Shown in pieces: positions 7,482 through 17,321 of a stretch of DNA of 36,176 nucleotides (position 1 is its first letter; every line of letters begins with the position of its first letter). A model generated the notes under the pieces. The model was not told where the DNA came from. It searched no databases and saw only the letters and a program-made list of their open reading frames with translations. This DNA comes from Azoarcus sp. (GTDB taxonomy: Bacteria; Pseudomonadota; Gammaproteobacteria; Burkholderiales; Rhodocyclaceae): contig JAITVD010000024.1 in the NCBI GenBank assembly GCA_031285965.1, forward strand, positions 1 to 36,176, read 5' to 3'. Position numbers and translations under genes: made by a program.

Positions 7482-8486
7482 TCACGGCTTTTCCGCCAGC
7501 TTTTCGACCATCTTCCATACCGCGCTGATCTGCGGCGCGTCGCGGGTATGGTAGCGATGCCCGGTATAGCCCCACCAGTCCCAGCAGCTATTCGGGTTTT
7601 CCGGGTGGGCGTTCGAGGTTTGCGGGTAGAGCACGATCAGGCGGTTGGCGTCGGCCCACTCGTTGTATCCCGACTGGCGAATCCATGTTTCGCCCACTGT
7701 TGAGGCGTTTTGGCGGCAGCCGTGGAAGGCAATGTGGATACGGCATCCTCCGGCGAGACAGGCGGCGGGAATGTAGGCATGGCCCATCTCCGATAGGCCC
7801 GCGTTTTGCGCGGCAAACGGGGATTGGTCGAACGCGAGGAGCTTGCCGCCCGCCGTCTGCGCCTTGGGACGCAAAGGCCCGAGCAAATGCGCGAGCAGTT
7901 GGCCGGACGCGTCGAAATCGCCGCAACGGTTGAGGTAGGGCGGCTCAGTGGCTTCACAGGCGGCCTTTGCCGCCGGGGCGATCATGGCGTGTCCGGCATT
8001 GGGCAGGTGCTCATGAACGATGGCGGGTTCGGGCAGCCATTGCCGATAGAACGCATGAGCGCCATCCACCACGGCGCTTTTTACCGTGTCATCCCGTCCG
8101 CCGGAGAGCAGCCAGACGCGACTGCCGCGCAGTCCGTCCGGCGGGTCGATCAGTTTGGCGGCAGCTAGCTTGTCGACTTCGTCGCGCAGCTTGTCCGGTT
8201 TTGGGACAGGCATAAAAAAATGAGGCGACATGCACGGCCAGATGGCTTTGGTGATGCTTCCCTGTGCGCAGTAATACGGGCCGCCCGCCAGAACGCCCGC
8301 GCCGCGCACTTTTGATGAATGCGCGACATGGAACTGCACCGCCATGAACGCGCCCGAGGAAAGCCCCGAAACGGTAACGTTCCCCGCCTCGGCGGACAGG
8401 GCGGGCAAAGGCTCAGCGGACTGCGCGGCAAAAGAGAGCAGCCACGCAAACGCGAAACCGGCAAGCGCCGACATCTGCCTTTTCAC
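7482..8486 (-). CDS. Secreted PHB-depolymerase-type esterase
   Basis: A 334-residue protein with a signal peptide (about residues 1-24, cut near AQSA). The GLSSG nucleophile box is at 41-45 (Ser-43), an Asp lies at 132/133 (SGGRDDTV) and a His at 166 (PNAGHAMI). A short-chain-depolymerase-like FHGCRQN motif follows near 257. Nucleophile, acid and base all lying in the first half matches the circularly permuted alpha/beta hydrolase layout described for the fungal Penicillium funiculosum PHB depolymerase. It probably hydrolyses poly-3-hydroxybutyrate or related esters in the periplasm or outside the cell. The start is GTG at 8486, overlapping the antiporter stop by 4 nt; the fifth codon is ATG. 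The substrate is inferred. Confidence 0.8.
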   Translation of the reverse strand: MKRQMSALAGFAFAWLLSFAAQSAEPLPALSAEAGNVTVSGLSSGAFMAVQFHVAHSSKVRGAGVLAGGPYYCAQGSITKAIWPCMSPHFFMPVPKPDKLRDEVDKLAAAKLIDPPDGLRGSRVWLLSGGRDDTVKSAVVDGAHAFYRQWLPEPAIVHEHLPNAGHAMIAPAAKAACEATEPPYLNRCGDFDASGQLLAHLLGPLRPKAQTAGGKLLAFDQSPFAAQNAGLSEMGHAYIPAACLAGGCRIHIAFHGCRQNASTVGETWIRQSGYNEWADANRLIVLYPQTSNAHPENPNSCWDWWGYTGHRYHTRDAPQISAVWKMVEKLAEKP

Positions 8487-10201
8487 GCCGGAGGCCGCTC
8501 CACGGGGCGGAAGCGTTCAACCACATGGCGGCTCATGCTTTTGGCAAGCTCTTCCGTGCCATGAAAGATGATGCCGATGCCTTCGCCGCGCAATAGCTGG
8601 GATTCCTCATCGCTATGGGTGCGCACCACGATTTCGATGTCTGGGTTCAATGTACGCGCCGCCTCCGCCATTTGGCGCACGTCCAGCGGGGACGGTGTGG
8701 CGACGACCAATATCGCGGCGTTGGCGATGTGCGCTTGGATGAGCACGGCGGGGTCGATGGCATCGCCATAGACGGCGGCTTTTCCCTGCTTGCGCAAATC
8801 CTCTACGCATTCGCGGTTCTGTTCCGCCACCACGTAAGGGATGCCGCGCTCGTCAAGCGCCTGCGCGATGCGCTGCCCCACTTTCCCGTAGCCGACCAGC
8901 ACCACTTGCCCTTCCAGATATTTGCGGTCGGTGCTCATCGGAAGCTGGGCGTAAGGCTCCTCGCGCTGCTCAAGTTTGCGGGCGAACTCGAAACGGGTCA
9001 GCAGCCAGCGTTTCAGCGGATTGACCGTCATGAACACCAGCGGGTTGAGGGCGATGGAAATCAGCGCCCCGGCCAGAATCAGGCTGCGGGCTTCTTCAGT
9101 CATCAGCCCCGCTTTGACGCCCGCGCTGGCAAGGATGAAAGAAAACTCGCCAATCTGCGCGAGGCTCGCGGAAACCGTCAGCGCCGTGTTCATCGGGTAG
9201 CGGAACGCCAGCACCAGCATGGCGGCGACCAGCGATTTGCCCAAAATGATGACCCCGACGACCGCGAGCGTCTTGAAAGGCGATTCCAGCAAAATCGAAG
9301 GCTCGAACAGCATGCCGACCGAGACGAAAAACAGCACGGAGAAAGCGTCCCGGAACGGCAGGGATTCTTCCGCCGCGCGGTGGCTGAGTTTCGACTCCCG
9401 CATCACCATGCCCGCAAAGAACGCGCCAAGGGCGAAAGAGACATGGAATAGCATCTGCGCGGCGTAAGCGATGCCAATGGCCACCGAGATGACCGCCAGC
9501 GTGAAGAGTTCGCGCGAGCCGGTTCGCACCACCTGCCACAGCAGCCAGGGAATGATTCGCCGCCCCGCCACCAGCATCAGAAAAATGAAAGCCGCCACAT
9601 ACAGCACGGTCTGCCCGACCGTCATCCAGAGCGAGCTTTGCGCGACCTCATCAATTCCGGTTCCCGCGCTGGTATACATTTTTGCGAAGGGCGGCAGCAG
9701 CACCAGCGCCAGCACGGTGGCCAAATCTTCCACCACCAGCCAGCCCACCGCGATGCGCCCGTTCATGGTCTCCAGCACGCCCCGCGTTTCCAGTGCCTTG
9801 AGCAGCACCACCGTGCTGGCGCAAGACAGGGACAGCCCGAACATGAAAGCGTTGCCGCCGTCCCATCCCCAAAGCTCGGAGAGCATCATGCCCAGAATGG
9901 TGGCCAGCCCCATCTGGCACACCGCGCCCGGAACGGCGATGCGCTTGACCGCCAGCAGGTCGCGCAGCGAGAAATGCAGCCCCACCCCGAACATCAGCAG
10001 CATGACGCCGAGTTCCGAGAACTGGCTGGCAATCGTCGCGTCCACCACGAAACCCGGCGTGGCGGGGCCGACGATGATGCCCGCGAGCAAATAACCCACC
10101 AGCGCGGGGACGCGCAGGCGCTCGGCGATGAATCCCAGCCCAAGGGCAATGGCAAAGCCGAAAACGACGGTTGAAATTAAGGCGTAGCTGTGTTCTTCCA
10201 T
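8483..10201 (-). CDS. Monovalent cation:proton antiporter, KefB/YbaL type (CPA2) with RCK domain
   Basis: A 572-residue inner-membrane protein. The first ~390 residues are a 12-13-segment Na/H-exchanger-like core (VPALVGYLLAGIIVGP, LLMFGVGLHFSLRDL, GWLVVEDLATVLALVLLP, FALGAFFAGMVMRES). The C-terminal part from about 430 is a Rossmann RCK_N domain (VVLVGYGKVGQRIAQAL, AAVYGDAIDP, ILVVATPSPLDVRQM). It is expected to exchange K+ or Na+ for H+ under nucleotide control. The length fits YbaL/KefB relatives. It starts at ATG 10201, divergent from trpS, and is followed with a 4-nt overlap by the depolymerase. The exact ion is unknown. Confidence 0.9.
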   Translation of the reverse strand: MEEHSYALISTVVFGFAIALGLGFIAERLRVPALVGYLLAGIIVGPATPGFVVDATIASQFSELGVMLLMFGVGLHFSLRDLLAVKRIAVPGAVCQMGLATILGMMLSELWGWDGGNAFMFGLSLSCASTVVLLKALETRGVLETMNGRIAVGWLVVEDLATVLALVLLPPFAKMYTSAGTGIDEVAQSSLWMTVGQTVLYVAAFIFLMLVAGRRIIPWLLWQVVRTGSRELFTLAVISVAIGIAYAAQMLFHVSFALGAFFAGMVMRESKLSHRAAEESLPFRDAFSVLFFVSVGMLFEPSILLESPFKTLAVVGVIILGKSLVAAMLVLAFRYPMNTALTVSASLAQIGEFSFILASAGVKAGLMTEEARSLILAGALISIALNPLVFMTVNPLKRWLLTRFEFARKLEQREEPYAQLPMSTDRKYLEGQVVLVGYGKVGQRIAQALDERGIPYVVAEQNRECVEDLRKQGKAAVYGDAIDPAVLIQAHIANAAILVVATPSPLDVRQMAEAARTLNPDIEIVVRTHSDEESQLLRGEGIGIIFHGTEELAKSMSRHVVERFRPVERPPA

Positions 10202-10353
10202 TGCCCGATTTTTACATGATTGGCGCTAAACTTCGCACCTTTATTTTGTTGGAAACGGCATCTTGGCATTAAGCCTTTTCCTTCCGGGAAGGCGAATGCC
10301 CCGTTGATGCAATCGCGCGATATTGTCCGGCCTTGCCGGGTACAGCAGGAATC

Positions 10354-11637
10354 ATGGCCACGCAACGCATCCTTACCGGCATCACGCCCTCGGGCACGCC
10401 CCATCTCGGCAACTACGCGGGCGCAATCCGCCCCGCAGTCGACGCTAGCCAGCGCCCCGGCGTTGAAAGTTTCTATTTCCTCTCCGATTACCACGCGCTC
10501 GTCAAGACGGACAGCCCGGAACGGGTGCAGCGTTCCACGCTGGAAATCGCCGCGACTTGGCTGGCGGCGGGGCTGCAACCCGAGAAAGCGTGGTTTTATC
10601 GGCAGTCCGATATTCCCGAAATTACTGAACTCGCTTGGCTGCTGACCTGCGTCACCGGAAAGGGGCTGCTCAACCGCGCCCATGCCTACAAGGCCGCCGT
10701 CGACAAGAACGTCGGCGAATCGGAAGAGCCGGACGCGGGGGTCACGATGGGGCTTTTTATGTATCCCGTGCTGATGGCTGCCGACATTCTCATGTTCAAC
10801 GCGCACAAAGTTCCTGTTGGGCGCGACCAGGTGCAGCATCTTGAAATGGCGCGGGATATTGCCGCGAGCTTCAATTACCGCTACGGCGAGCATTTCACGC
10901 TGCCCGAAGCGGCGGTCGATGAATCCGTCGCTACCCTGCCGGGGCTGGACGGGCGGAAGATGAGCAAGAGCTACGACAACATCATTCCGCTCTTTGCGTC
11001 GGCGGACACGCTGAAAAAACTGGTATTCGCCATCGTGACCGACTCGAAAGCCCCCGGCGTGCCGAAAGAGACCGAAGGCTCCGCGCTGTTCCAGCTTTTT
11101 CAGGCATTCGCCGCGCCCGCCGAGACGGAGGCGATGCGCCGCCGCTTTGCCGAGGGCATCGGCTGGGGGGAAGCCAAGGAAGCTCTTTTCGACAAGCTGG
11201 AATCGTCCATCGCGCCGATGCGGACGCGCTACGAGGAACTGATTGCTGCCCCCGAACGCATCGAACAGGTTTTGAAAAGCAGCGCGATGGTGCTCCGCGC
11301 CCAATACGCCACCCCTTTCATCGCCCGTCTGCGCGAGGCCGTCGGGCTGCGCTCGCTCAATCGCATTGCCGCGCAAGCGGCGGATTCGCGGGGCAAGCCC
11401 AAAGCCAAGCCCCAATTCAAGCAATACCGCGAAGCGGACGGGCTGTTCTATTTCAAGCTCGTGGGCGGCAGCGGGCAACTGCTCCTGCAAAGCCGGGGCT
11501 TTGTTTCCGCCCGCGAAGCCGGGCAGGCGGTTGCGAGCGTCAAAAATGGCGAAGGCTTTGCCCAGTGGAGCGATATGGCTCCCGACGCGGATGAAGCCAG
11601 CGTTCGGCAGGCTCTCGATGCCCTGCGTGCAGACTGA
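10354..11637 (+). CDS. trpS: Tryptophanyl-tRNA synthetase with C-terminal extension
   Basis: A 427-residue class I aminoacyl-tRNA synthetase. The HIGH-type motif is [14 protein letters not shown] at residues of about 10-23, and the KMSKS loop is [10 protein letters not shown]. It charges tRNA-Trp. It is longer than the ~335-residue E. coli enzyme: after about residue 330 come [20 protein letters not shown] and a further ~70 residues, an extension seen in several betaproteobacterial TrpS. ATG at 10354 is preferred, because TTG at 10333 would add an unconserved tail. AGGA lies just upstream. The gene end overlaps murB by 20 nt. Confidence 0.94.
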   Translation: MATQRILTGITPSGTPHLGNYAGAIRPAVDASQRPGVESFYFLSDYHALVKTDSPERVQRSTLEIAATWLAAGLQPEKAWFYRQSDIPEITELAWLLTCVTGKGLLNRAHAYKAAVDKNVGESEEPDAGVTMGLFMYPVLMAADILMFNAHKVPVGRDQVQHLEMARDIAASFNYRYGEHFTLPEAAVDESVATLPGLDGRKMSKSYDNIIPLFASADTLKKLVFAIVTDSKAPGVPKETEGSALFQLFQAFAAPAETEAMRRRFAEGIGWGEAKEALFDKLESSIAPMRTRYEELIAAPERIEQVLKSSAMVLRAQYATPFIARLREAVGLRSLNRIAAQAADSRGKPKAKPQFKQYREADGLFYFKLVGGSGQLLLQSRGFVSAREAGQAVASVKNGEGFAQWSDMAPDADEASVRQALDALRAD

Positions 11638-12649
11638 CGCCGACCTCTCGGCACTGAATACCTTTGGACTGCCCGCCCGCGTGCGGCATCTGCTGCGTGT
11701 GCGCTCAATCGAGGAGGCGCTTGAGGCTCGCGCCTTTCTCGCGGCACGTCATGCCGCCGCGCCCAGCCTGATTTTGGGCGGCGGCAGCAACCTCGTTCTG
11801 CGCGGCGAGCCGCTCGATACCGTCCTCAAAGTTGAAATACCGGGGCGGCGCAAATGTGGCGAAACCGAAACTGACATCCTCATCGAAGCGGGCGCGGGCG
11901 AGGTTTGGCACGATTTTGTTCGCTGGACGCTTGCCCAAGGTTGGCCGGGGCTGGAAAACCTGTCGCTCATTCCCGGCATGGTTGGTGCTGCGCCCGTCCA
12001 GAACATTGGCGCTTATGGGCTGGAAGTGGCGGAGCGCGTGGCATCGCTCGACGCGCTCGACCTTGCCAGCGGCGAAATCAGGCCGTTCAGTGCCGCCGAT
12101 TGCCAGTTCGGCTACCGCGACAGCTTTTTCAAGCGCCAGCCAAACCGCTGGCTGATTACGGCGGTTCGTTTCCGTTTGCCGCGCCATTGGCAGCCCGTCA
12201 TTCGCTATGGCGAACTGGCGAGCGAACTTTCCGGGCGCGGCTTCAGCGACGCAAGCCCTCCAACCCCCGTGCACATATCGGATGCCGTCATCGCGCTCAG
12301 GCGGCGCAAGCTGCCCGACCCCGCCGAACTCGGCAGCGCGGGCAGCTTCTTCAAAAATCCCGTCATCGATGCCGCCCGATGCGCCGCGCTACTGGCCGCC
12401 CATCCCGCGTTGCCACATCACCCGCAGCCCGGCGGACGGGAAAAGCTCGCCGCCGGGTGGCTCATTGAGCAGTGCGGCTGGAAGGGGCGGCGCATCGGTT
12501 CCGCTGGCTGTCACGAGCGGCACGCGCTCATCCTCGTCAACCACGGCGGCGCGGTCGGCCAAGACATCCTGCAACTGGCCGCGAGCATCCAGAACGACGT
12601 TTTCAAGCGTTTTGGCGTAGAGCTAGAACCGGAACCTGTATTTATATAG
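11618..12649 (+). CDS. murB: UDP-N-acetylenolpyruvoylglucosamine reductase
   Basis: A 343-residue FAD enzyme reducing UDP-GlcNAc-enolpyruvate to UDP-MurNAc in peptidoglycan synthesis. NTFGLPARV opens it, [13 protein letters not shown] is the FAD-binding loop, and [19 protein letters not shown] is the family signature. [11 protein letters not shown] carries the catalytic Ser, and the C-terminal LEPEPVFI carries the active-site Glu. The length matches the E. coli-like (type I) form. ATG at 11618 lies inside the end of trpS in another frame; GTG at 11627 is an alternative. It is followed one base later by apaH. Confidence 0.94.
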   Translation: MPCVQTDADLSALNTFGLPARVRHLLRVRSIEEALEARAFLAARHAAAPSLILGGGSNLVLRGEPLDTVLKVEIPGRRKCGETETDILIEAGAGEVWHDFVRWTLAQGWPGLENLSLIPGMVGAAPVQNIGAYGLEVAERVASLDALDLASGEIRPFSAADCQFGYRDSFFKRQPNRWLITAVRFRLPRHWQPVIRYGELASELSGRGFSDASPPTPVHISDAVIALRRRKLPDPAELGSAGSFFKNPVIDAARCAALLAAHPALPHHPQPGGREKLAAGWLIEQCGWKGRRIGSAGCHERHALILVNHGGAVGQDILQLAASIQNDVFKRFGVELEPEPVFI

Positions 12650-12650
12650 C

Positions 12651-13451
12651 ATGGCAACCTACGCAATTGGCGACATCCAAGGCTGTTACGGCGCACTGCG
12701 GCGCTTGCTAGACCAGTGCGCGTTTGACCCCGCCGCCGACCGGATTTGGCTCGTGGGCGACCTCGTCAACCGGGGAACGGAATCGCTCCAAGTGCTGCGC
12801 TTCGTCGCGGGGCTTGGGGACGCCGCCACGGTCGTGCTCGGCAATCACGACCTTTACCTTTTGATGCTCCACGCCGGGCTTGAACCCCGCAGCGCCGACC
12901 TCACGCTTGATGAAGTCCTTGCCGCGCCCGACTGCGACGAACTCATGCACTGGCTCGCCCGTCGCCCGCTGCTCCATGTCGAAAATGGATATGCGCTCGT
13001 GCATGCGGGGCTGCTGCCCCAGTGGACGGTTCCCAAGGCACAGGCGCTAGCGGCGGAAGTCGAAGCCGAGCTTGCGAGCAAGCGCGCAAAGAAATTTCTC
13101 CTGAACCTCATGGGCAACCGCCCGGATTGCTGGAAAAGTAGTTTGAAAGGCTGGAACCGCCTGCGGGTCATCGTCAACGCCTTGACGCGCCTGCGTTTCT
13201 GCACGCCCGATGGCCGCATGGCGATGCGAGCCAAAGGCGCACCCGACACCGCCCCGGAAGGCACGCAACCTTGGTTCGCGTTCCCGGAACGCGCCAGCCG
13301 CACCCACACCATCATCTGCGGCCACTGGTCGACGCTCGGCTTTTACCGCGAAGAAGGGCTGGTCGCTTTGGATTCAGGCTACATCTGGGGCGGCGCGCTG
13401 ACCGCGCTGCGAATCGAGGACGGCGCGGTTTTTCAGGTGCAGGGCGGTTAG
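12651..13451 (+). CDS. apaH: Symmetrical diadenosine tetraphosphatase
   Basis: A 266-residue metallophosphoesterase. MATYAIGDIQGCYGALRRLL gives the first metal motif (GDxQG), followed by WLVGDLVNRG, VVLGNHDLYLL and, near the C-terminus, IICGHWSTLGF and ALDSGYIWGGALTALR. It cleaves Ap4A to two ADP, and in bacteria it also decaps Np4-capped RNA. It follows murB by one base, so trpS-murB-apaH is probably one transcript. After its stop, 125 nt contain no recognised terminator. Confidence 0.95.
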   Translation: MATYAIGDIQGCYGALRRLLDQCAFDPAADRIWLVGDLVNRGTESLQVLRFVAGLGDAATVVLGNHDLYLLMLHAGLEPRSADLTLDEVLAAPDCDELMHWLARRPLLHVENGYALVHAGLLPQWTVPKAQALAAEVEAELASKRAKKFLLNLMGNRPDCWKSSLKGWNRLRVIVNALTRLRFCTPDGRMAMRAKGAPDTAPEGTQPWFAFPERASRTHTIICGHWSTLGFYREEGLVALDSGYIWGGALTALRIEDGAVFQVQGG

Positions 13452-13576
13452 CTATTGTTTTTTCGGCGGTTGCATTCTTTGCAGAGAGCGCAACATTCGG
13501 AAAAATACGAAATCACGAAATGTGTCGATTTATTGAGTGTTTTACTTCTTCATCATGGGTAGCTGATTACTGTCCG

Positions 13577-14158
13577 TCATAGTATTTGTGGCATTAGTCT
13601 GCGGAAAATCATAATTAAAAACAGAATTGAAAATATAACTACAAATATCCTCATGTTGCGCGATATACCAGATGGTGTGCCGCTCTTTTTCGCTAAAACA
13701 ACTGGTATGAATCCTACCGTAACTATTCCAGAACAAAAACACCCTAAAAACCATGTTAAAAAAGATAAAATTTTCAATGGTATTTTTGTAGCATGACGAG
13801 CCATGTTTCTACCTGTGGCAACACTTCCTGCAAATACTAAGCTATATATAGAAAACATAAGGATAATTATGAAAAACATAAAGATAGGATTGGTGCCGCT
13901 ACCTTCTTTTACTACATCATACACGGGGGCTACACGTTTGCCAGTGGCTACTGAAACCCAGTAACCAACAATAGCCCATTTGCCTGGAATGTAAGTCCTT
14001 GAAGCGTCAACCGCGAGTGAAATTCCCGAAATAAGAAGCGATACAGGTCATGAAATAGTAAGCAATAGCTTTTTATTATTGCTTTTCAAAAAATTGAACC
14101 GCACTGTCAGTATGATGATACTAGCAAAGCCCGCAATCAGCCCAATAATAACAAGCAC
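13577..14158 (-). pseudogene. AT-rich multi-pass membrane protein split by an in-frame TGA
   Basis: From GTG at 14158 (GGAG about 8 nt upstream) one frame runs 194 codons to 13577, interrupted only by TGA at 14050-14048. Both sides read as real protein. Before the TGA are VLVIIGLIAGFASIIILTV (membrane segment) and NFLKSNNKKLLLTIS. After it come PVSLLISGISLAV, then YIPGKWAIVGYWVSV, and three more hydrophobic segments (IFMFFIIILMFSIYSLVF, LSFLTWFLGCFCSGIV, IFVVIFSILFLIMIF). I do not recognise the family. Restart at GTG 13924 could give a 115-residue product. AT-rich composition unlike the flanking genes suggests acquisition. A nonsense mutation or sequencing error is likelier than recoding. Confidence 0.55.
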
Positions 14159-14179
14159 GTTATTTCTCCGCTCTTGTTT

Positions 14180-14230
14180 TCATTTCCATGCCACAGGCAC
14201 AAAAAATCGGACATATTTCTTATCAGGCAT
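14180..14230 (-). CDS. Possible 16-residue peptide between tkt and the split membrane gene
   Basis: ATG at 14230 encodes MPDKKYVRFFVPVAWK and stops at 14180. GGAGA lies about 7 nt upstream, and the ORF begins 31 nt after the transketolase stop on the same strand. It may be a short leader for the membrane gene that starts 21 nt later, or chance. There is no further evidence. Confidence 0.2.
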   Translation of the reverse strand: MPDKKYVRFFVPVAWK

Positions 14231-14261
14231 CTGCAAGTCTCCCGAGATTGTGCCTCGATGG

Positions 14262-16277
14262 TTACGCATTCACCATGCCCTTCGCCGCCCCCACCACATT
14301 CCTGACCGTAAAGCCGAAATGTTCAAACAGTTCGCCCGCCGGGGCGGATGCGCCGAAGGCATCGAGGCTGATGACCGCGCCTTCCAGCCCGACGTATTTG
14401 CGCCAGAAGTCGCCGTGCGCGGCTTCGATGGCGACGCGGCGGACGTTTTCGCCGCCGAGAACCTCCCGGCGGTAGGCGGCGCTCTGGCGGTCGAAGACGT
14501 TGGTGGAGGGCATGGAGACGACGCGGGCGTTAATGCCTTCCGCGTCCAGCGCCGCTTTGGAGGCCAGAGCCAGTTGAACTTCGGAGCCGGTGGCGATGAG
14601 CACGATTTTGGGGTTCGCGGCATCGGCGAGGATGTAGCCGCCTTTTTTGATGTTGCCCGCGTCGATATGGCTTGTGACCGTGGGCAGGTTTTGGCGCGAG
14701 AGAGTGAGCAGCGTGGGGCCGTCCGTGCGTTCGACGGCGGCAATCCAAGCGGCGGCGGTTTCCAGCGCGTCACAAGGACGCCAGACATCGAGGTTGGGAA
14801 TCAAGCGCAGGCTGGGAATGTGCTCGACTGGCTGGTGCGTGGGGCCGTCTTCGCCCAGCCCGATGGAGTCGTGCGTGTAGACCATGATTTGCCGCTGGCG
14901 CATGAGCGCGGCCATGCGGATGGCGTTGCGGGCGTAGTCCGAGAAAACGAGGAAGGTGGCGGTATAGGGAATGAATCCGCCATGCAGGGCAAGGCCGTTG
15001 GCGATGGCGGTCATACCGAATTCACGCACGCCGTAATAACAGTAGTTGCCGCCTTCAGCAGTTGTCACACCTCGGCTGCCTTTGACGAAAGTCAGGTTGG
15101 AACTGGCCAAATCCGCCGAGCCGCCGAAGAGTTCCGGTAATTGGGGAAGCAGGGCGGCAATCGCGTTCTGGCTGGCTTTTCGCGTGGCGATGTTTTCGGC
15201 TTTTTCCTTGCAGGCGGCGATGAGTTGCGCGGCAACTTGAGGCCAGTCGGCGGGCAGTTCCCGGCGGATGACGCGGCGCTCGAATTCGGCGGCAAGGTCA
15301 GGGAAGGCGGCGCGATAAGCGTCAAAGCGGCGCTGCCAGTCGGCTTCGAGCGCACTGCCTTTTTGCTTGGCATCCCAAGCAGCGTAAACGTCGGCGGGAA
15401 TCTCAAACGGCGGATGCGTCCAGCCGATAGCCGCTTTGGTTGCCGCCGCTTCATCCACGCCCAGCGGCGAGCCGTGGCAGTCGTGGCTGCCCGCTTTGTT
15501 GGGGGAACCCATGCCGATGACAGTTTTGCAGCAGATGAGCGTGGGCTTTTGGGTTTCTTTCCGCGCCGCTTCCAGCGCGGCTTCGATGGCGTCAACGTCG
15601 TGACCGGGAACGTTCGGGATGACGTGCCAGCCATAGGCTTCAAAGCGTTTCGGGGTATCGTCGGTGAACCAGCCTTCAACGTGTCCGTCGATAGAAATGC
15701 CGTTGTCGTCGTAGAAAGCGATGAGCTTGCCAAGCCCCAGCGTACCCGCCAGCGAGCAGGCTTCGTGGGAAACGCCTTCCATCAGGCAGCCGTCGCCCAA
15801 AAAAACGTAGGTCTGGTGGTCGACGATGGCGTGGCCGGGGCGGTTGAATTCGGCGGCGAGCAGTTTTTCCGCCAGCGCGAAGCCGACGGCGTTGGCAATG
15901 CCCTGACCGAGCGGGCCGGTGGTGGTTTCCACGCCGGGGGCATGGCCGACTTCTGGGTGTCCGGCGGTTTTTGCGCCGAACTGGCGGAAATTTTTCAGGT
16001 CTTCGATGGAAAGCGCGTAGCCCGTGAGGTGCAGCAGGGCGTAGAGGAGCATGGAGCCGTGGCCGTTGGAGAGCACGAAGCGGTCGCGGTCGGGCCACGC
16101 GGGGTTGGCGGGATTGTGTTTCAAATGGCGGCGCCAGAGGACTTCAGCGATTTCCGCCATGCCGAGCGGTGCGCCGGGATGCCCGGAATTGGCTTTCTGG
16201 ATAGCGTCGATGGCGAGCGCGCGGAGCGCGGCTGTGAGGGGATTGAAGGCCGGGGCGGAAGGAGATGTTTGCGACAT
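14262..16277 (-). CDS. tkt: Transketolase
   Basis: A 671-residue TPP enzyme moving two-carbon units between sugar phosphates in the pentose phosphate and Calvin-type pathways. In order it has [52 protein letters not shown], the TPP motif [13 protein letters not shown]...DDNGISIDG, and [20 protein letters not shown] in shorter conserved blocks. The pyrimidine-domain motifs [15 protein letters not shown] and [16 protein letters not shown] follow, then the C-terminal [14 protein letters not shown] at 16277 is chosen at MSQTSPSAP; the frame is open further upstream but unconserved. It lies 89 nt after the inositol-phosphatase-family gene. Confidence 0.95.
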   Translation of the reverse strand: MSQTSPSAPAFNPLTAALRALAIDAIQKANSGHPGAPLGMAEIAEVLWRRHLKHNPANPAWPDRDRFVLSNGHGSMLLYALLHLTGYALSIEDLKNFRQFGAKTAGHPEVGHAPGVETTTGPLGQGIANAVGFALAEKLLAAEFNRPGHAIVDHQTYVFLGDGCLMEGVSHEACSLAGTLGLGKLIAFYDDNGISIDGHVEGWFTDDTPKRFEAYGWHVIPNVPGHDVDAIEAALEAARKETQKPTLICCKTVIGMGSPNKAGSHDCHGSPLGVDEAAATKAAIGWTHPPFEIPADVYAAWDAKQKGSALEADWQRRFDAYRAAFPDLAAEFERRVIRRELPADWPQVAAQLIAACKEKAENIATRKASQNAIAALLPQLPELFGGSADLASSNLTFVKGSRGVTTAEGGNYCYYGVREFGMTAIANGLALHGGFIPYTATFLVFSDYARNAIRMAALMRQRQIMVYTHDSIGLGEDGPTHQPVEHIPSLRLIPNLDVWRPCDALETAAAWIAAVERTDGPTLLTLSRQNLPTVTSHIDAGNIKKGGYILADAANPKIVLIATGSEVQLALASKAALDAEGINARVVSMPSTNVFDRQSAAYRREVLGGENVRRVAIEAAHGDFWRKYVGLEGAVISLDAFGASAPAGELFEHFGFTVRNVVGAAKGMVNA

Positions 16278-16313
16278 GATGGACTCGATAGCCGATGTGC
16301 GGGAAGTGCGCGG

Positions 16314-16342
16314 ATTATCCCTGAAAGGCTTGCTGGCGGAAA
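16314..16342 (-). promoter_or_regulatory. Possible tkt promoter
   Basis: GATAAT at 16319-16314 (five of six consensus) is 17 nt from TTTCCG at 16342-16337 (a weak -35), within the 89-nt gap before tkt. It is plausible but not strong. Confidence 0.28.
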
Positions 16343-16366
16343 ATTCTGCGCGGAGGTTGGGGTTTT

Positions 16367-17227
16367 TCAGGAATGCGATAGCAGCCAGGTGCGCCACTGC
16401 TCGAACAGCGAGGGATTGGCGGCGGCAATGACGCCGCGCTTGACCGCAGGCCCAGCAAGCTGGGTTCCGCCGTCCAGCGAACAGGCTTGCCCGCCCGCTT
16501 CGGACAGAATCAACTGCCCTGCGGCATAGTCCCACAGCATTTGGCCGTTGTGCACATACACATCGAAGCGACCCGCCGCGAGAAAGCACCATTCGAGCGT
16601 ACAAGAGCCGAGGTTGCGCTGTGAAAAATACGGCGGGCGCGTGACGAGTTCGTCGCCCAGATGAGGGCTGACCTGCTTCAGGTCGAAGCCCGCCACGGCT
16701 TCGCGCAGCTTGCGGGTTGTGCGGCGCAGCGGCAGCGCCTCGCTATTGAGAAAAGCCCCCGCGCCCCGAACGGCCAAGAAACATTCTTCGCTGATGGGGT
16801 TGTAGATCACGCCGAGGCACGGCTCATAATCGAAAATCCACGCAATCGAGATAGCGAAAAACGGAATGCCATTCACAAAATTGGTCGTGCCGTCGAGCGG
16901 GTCGATGCACCACAAGCCGCTTCGCCCCGTGCCCCATAAGCGCGCCTGCATTTCCCCGCTCATTTCTTCGCCCAGCACCGGCCCCGGCAGCAGGACGGGC
17001 AGTTCCTCGACCAGCCGCCGCTGGGTGGCGAGGTCGGCTTCGGTGAGAAGCGAGCCATCAGCCTTGCGCCCGCGTGATACCTTGAGATAGCGTGGAAGTA
17101 TTTCGGAGGCCGCGATGTTGCGCACGAGGGCTTCGATTTGCCGCGCCTTGTCCAGCAACGCGCCGGGCGAAGCGGACGGCGGGCTGGTGGGCGGCACAAG
17201 ATGGGGCGAACGGGGCGATGAAGGCAT
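16367..17227 (-). CDS. Inositol-monophosphatase-family phosphatase
   Basis: A 286-residue Mg-dependent sugar-phosphatase-like protein. VLGEEMSGE gives the first metal-binding acids, [20 protein letters not shown] is the family signature, and [17 protein letters not shown] is the C-terminal signature. Likely substrates are inositol-1-phosphate or related sugar phosphates. It is not close enough in detail to call SuhB or CysQ. The first ~20 residues are Pro/Ser-rich and poorly supported, but no later start is obvious. Its start lies 15 nt from the truncated copy of the rsmE 5' end, so before the higBA insertion it and rsmE were tightly divergent. Confidence 0.88.
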   Translation of the reverse strand: MPSSPRSPHLVPPTSPPSASPGALLDKARQIEALVRNIAASEILPRYLKVSRGRKADGSLLTEADLATQRRLVEELPVLLPGPVLGEEMSGEMQARLWGTGRSGLWCIDPLDGTTNFVNGIPFFAISIAWIFDYEPCLGVIYNPISEECFLAVRGAGAFLNSEALPLRRTTRKLREAVAGFDLKQVSPHLGDELVTRPPYFSQRNLGSCTLEWCFLAAGRFDVYVHNGQMLWDYAAGQLILSEAGGQACSLDGGTQLAGPAVKRGVIAAANPSLFEQWRTWLLSHS

Positions 17228-17239
17228 GGGCGCAATAAT

Positions 17240-17275
17240 ACGATGATTCCGCGTTTTTATTTTCCGGGTGTTTTG
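17240..17275. repeat. 36-bp direct repeat, left copy (rsmE 5' end fragment)
   Basis: This segment is identical base for base to 18021-18056, which is the start of the intact rsmE gene (3 bp upstream plus 11 codons). The two copies flank the higBA cassette in direct orientation, 781 bp apart. After the left copy the match stops at once (agaaa versus ccgcg). Confidence 0.95.
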
Positions 17276-17290
17276 AGAAAGGCAACTTGA
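17243..17290 (+). pseudogene. Truncated rsmE 5' fragment
   Basis: ATG at 17243 reads MIPRFYFPGVL, exactly the first 11 residues of RsmE. It then diverges into RKAT and stops at 17288-17290. It is the old start of rsmE left beside its former neighbour, with the higBA cassette behind it. Confidence 0.8.
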
Positions 17291-17315
17291 TAAGTGTAAA
17301 TTTGCAGTTTACGAT
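17287..17315 (+). promoter_or_regulatory. higBA promoter with overlapping inverted-repeat operator
   Basis: TTGATA at 17287-17292 and TACGAT at 17310-17315 are separated by exactly 17 nt. Inside lies the inverted repeat GTAAA-N7-TTTAC (17296-17312), overlapping the -10. This is a natural binding site for HigA, which autorepresses its operon in this family. It lies just before higB at 17322. Confidence 0.6.
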
Positions 17316-17321
17316 TTGGGC

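Noticed and set aside
10177-11490. A 437-codon open frame on the minus strand opposite trpS
   Set aside because: It lies wholly antisense to a clear trpS; its Arg/Gly/His-rich translation has no domain pattern and is a product of GC-rich codon bias.
13542-13580. A 12-codon ORF overlapping the stop of the split membrane gene (ATGA)
   Set aside because: Too short, no ribosome site of its own, and no known partner.
14048-14050. TGA read as selenocysteine
   Set aside because: No selenoprotein family match and no evident SECIS hairpin was recognised after it; a nonsense mutation is simpler.
15141-16529. A long plus-strand open frame opposite tkt and the inositol-phosphatase-family gene
   Set aside because: It is antisense to two well-supported genes, and its composition is that of a shadow frame.
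16278-16604. N-terminal extension of transketolase to 16604
   Set aside because: The extra 109 residues are unconserved and would overlap the phosphatase-family gene; ATG 16277 gives the usual family length.
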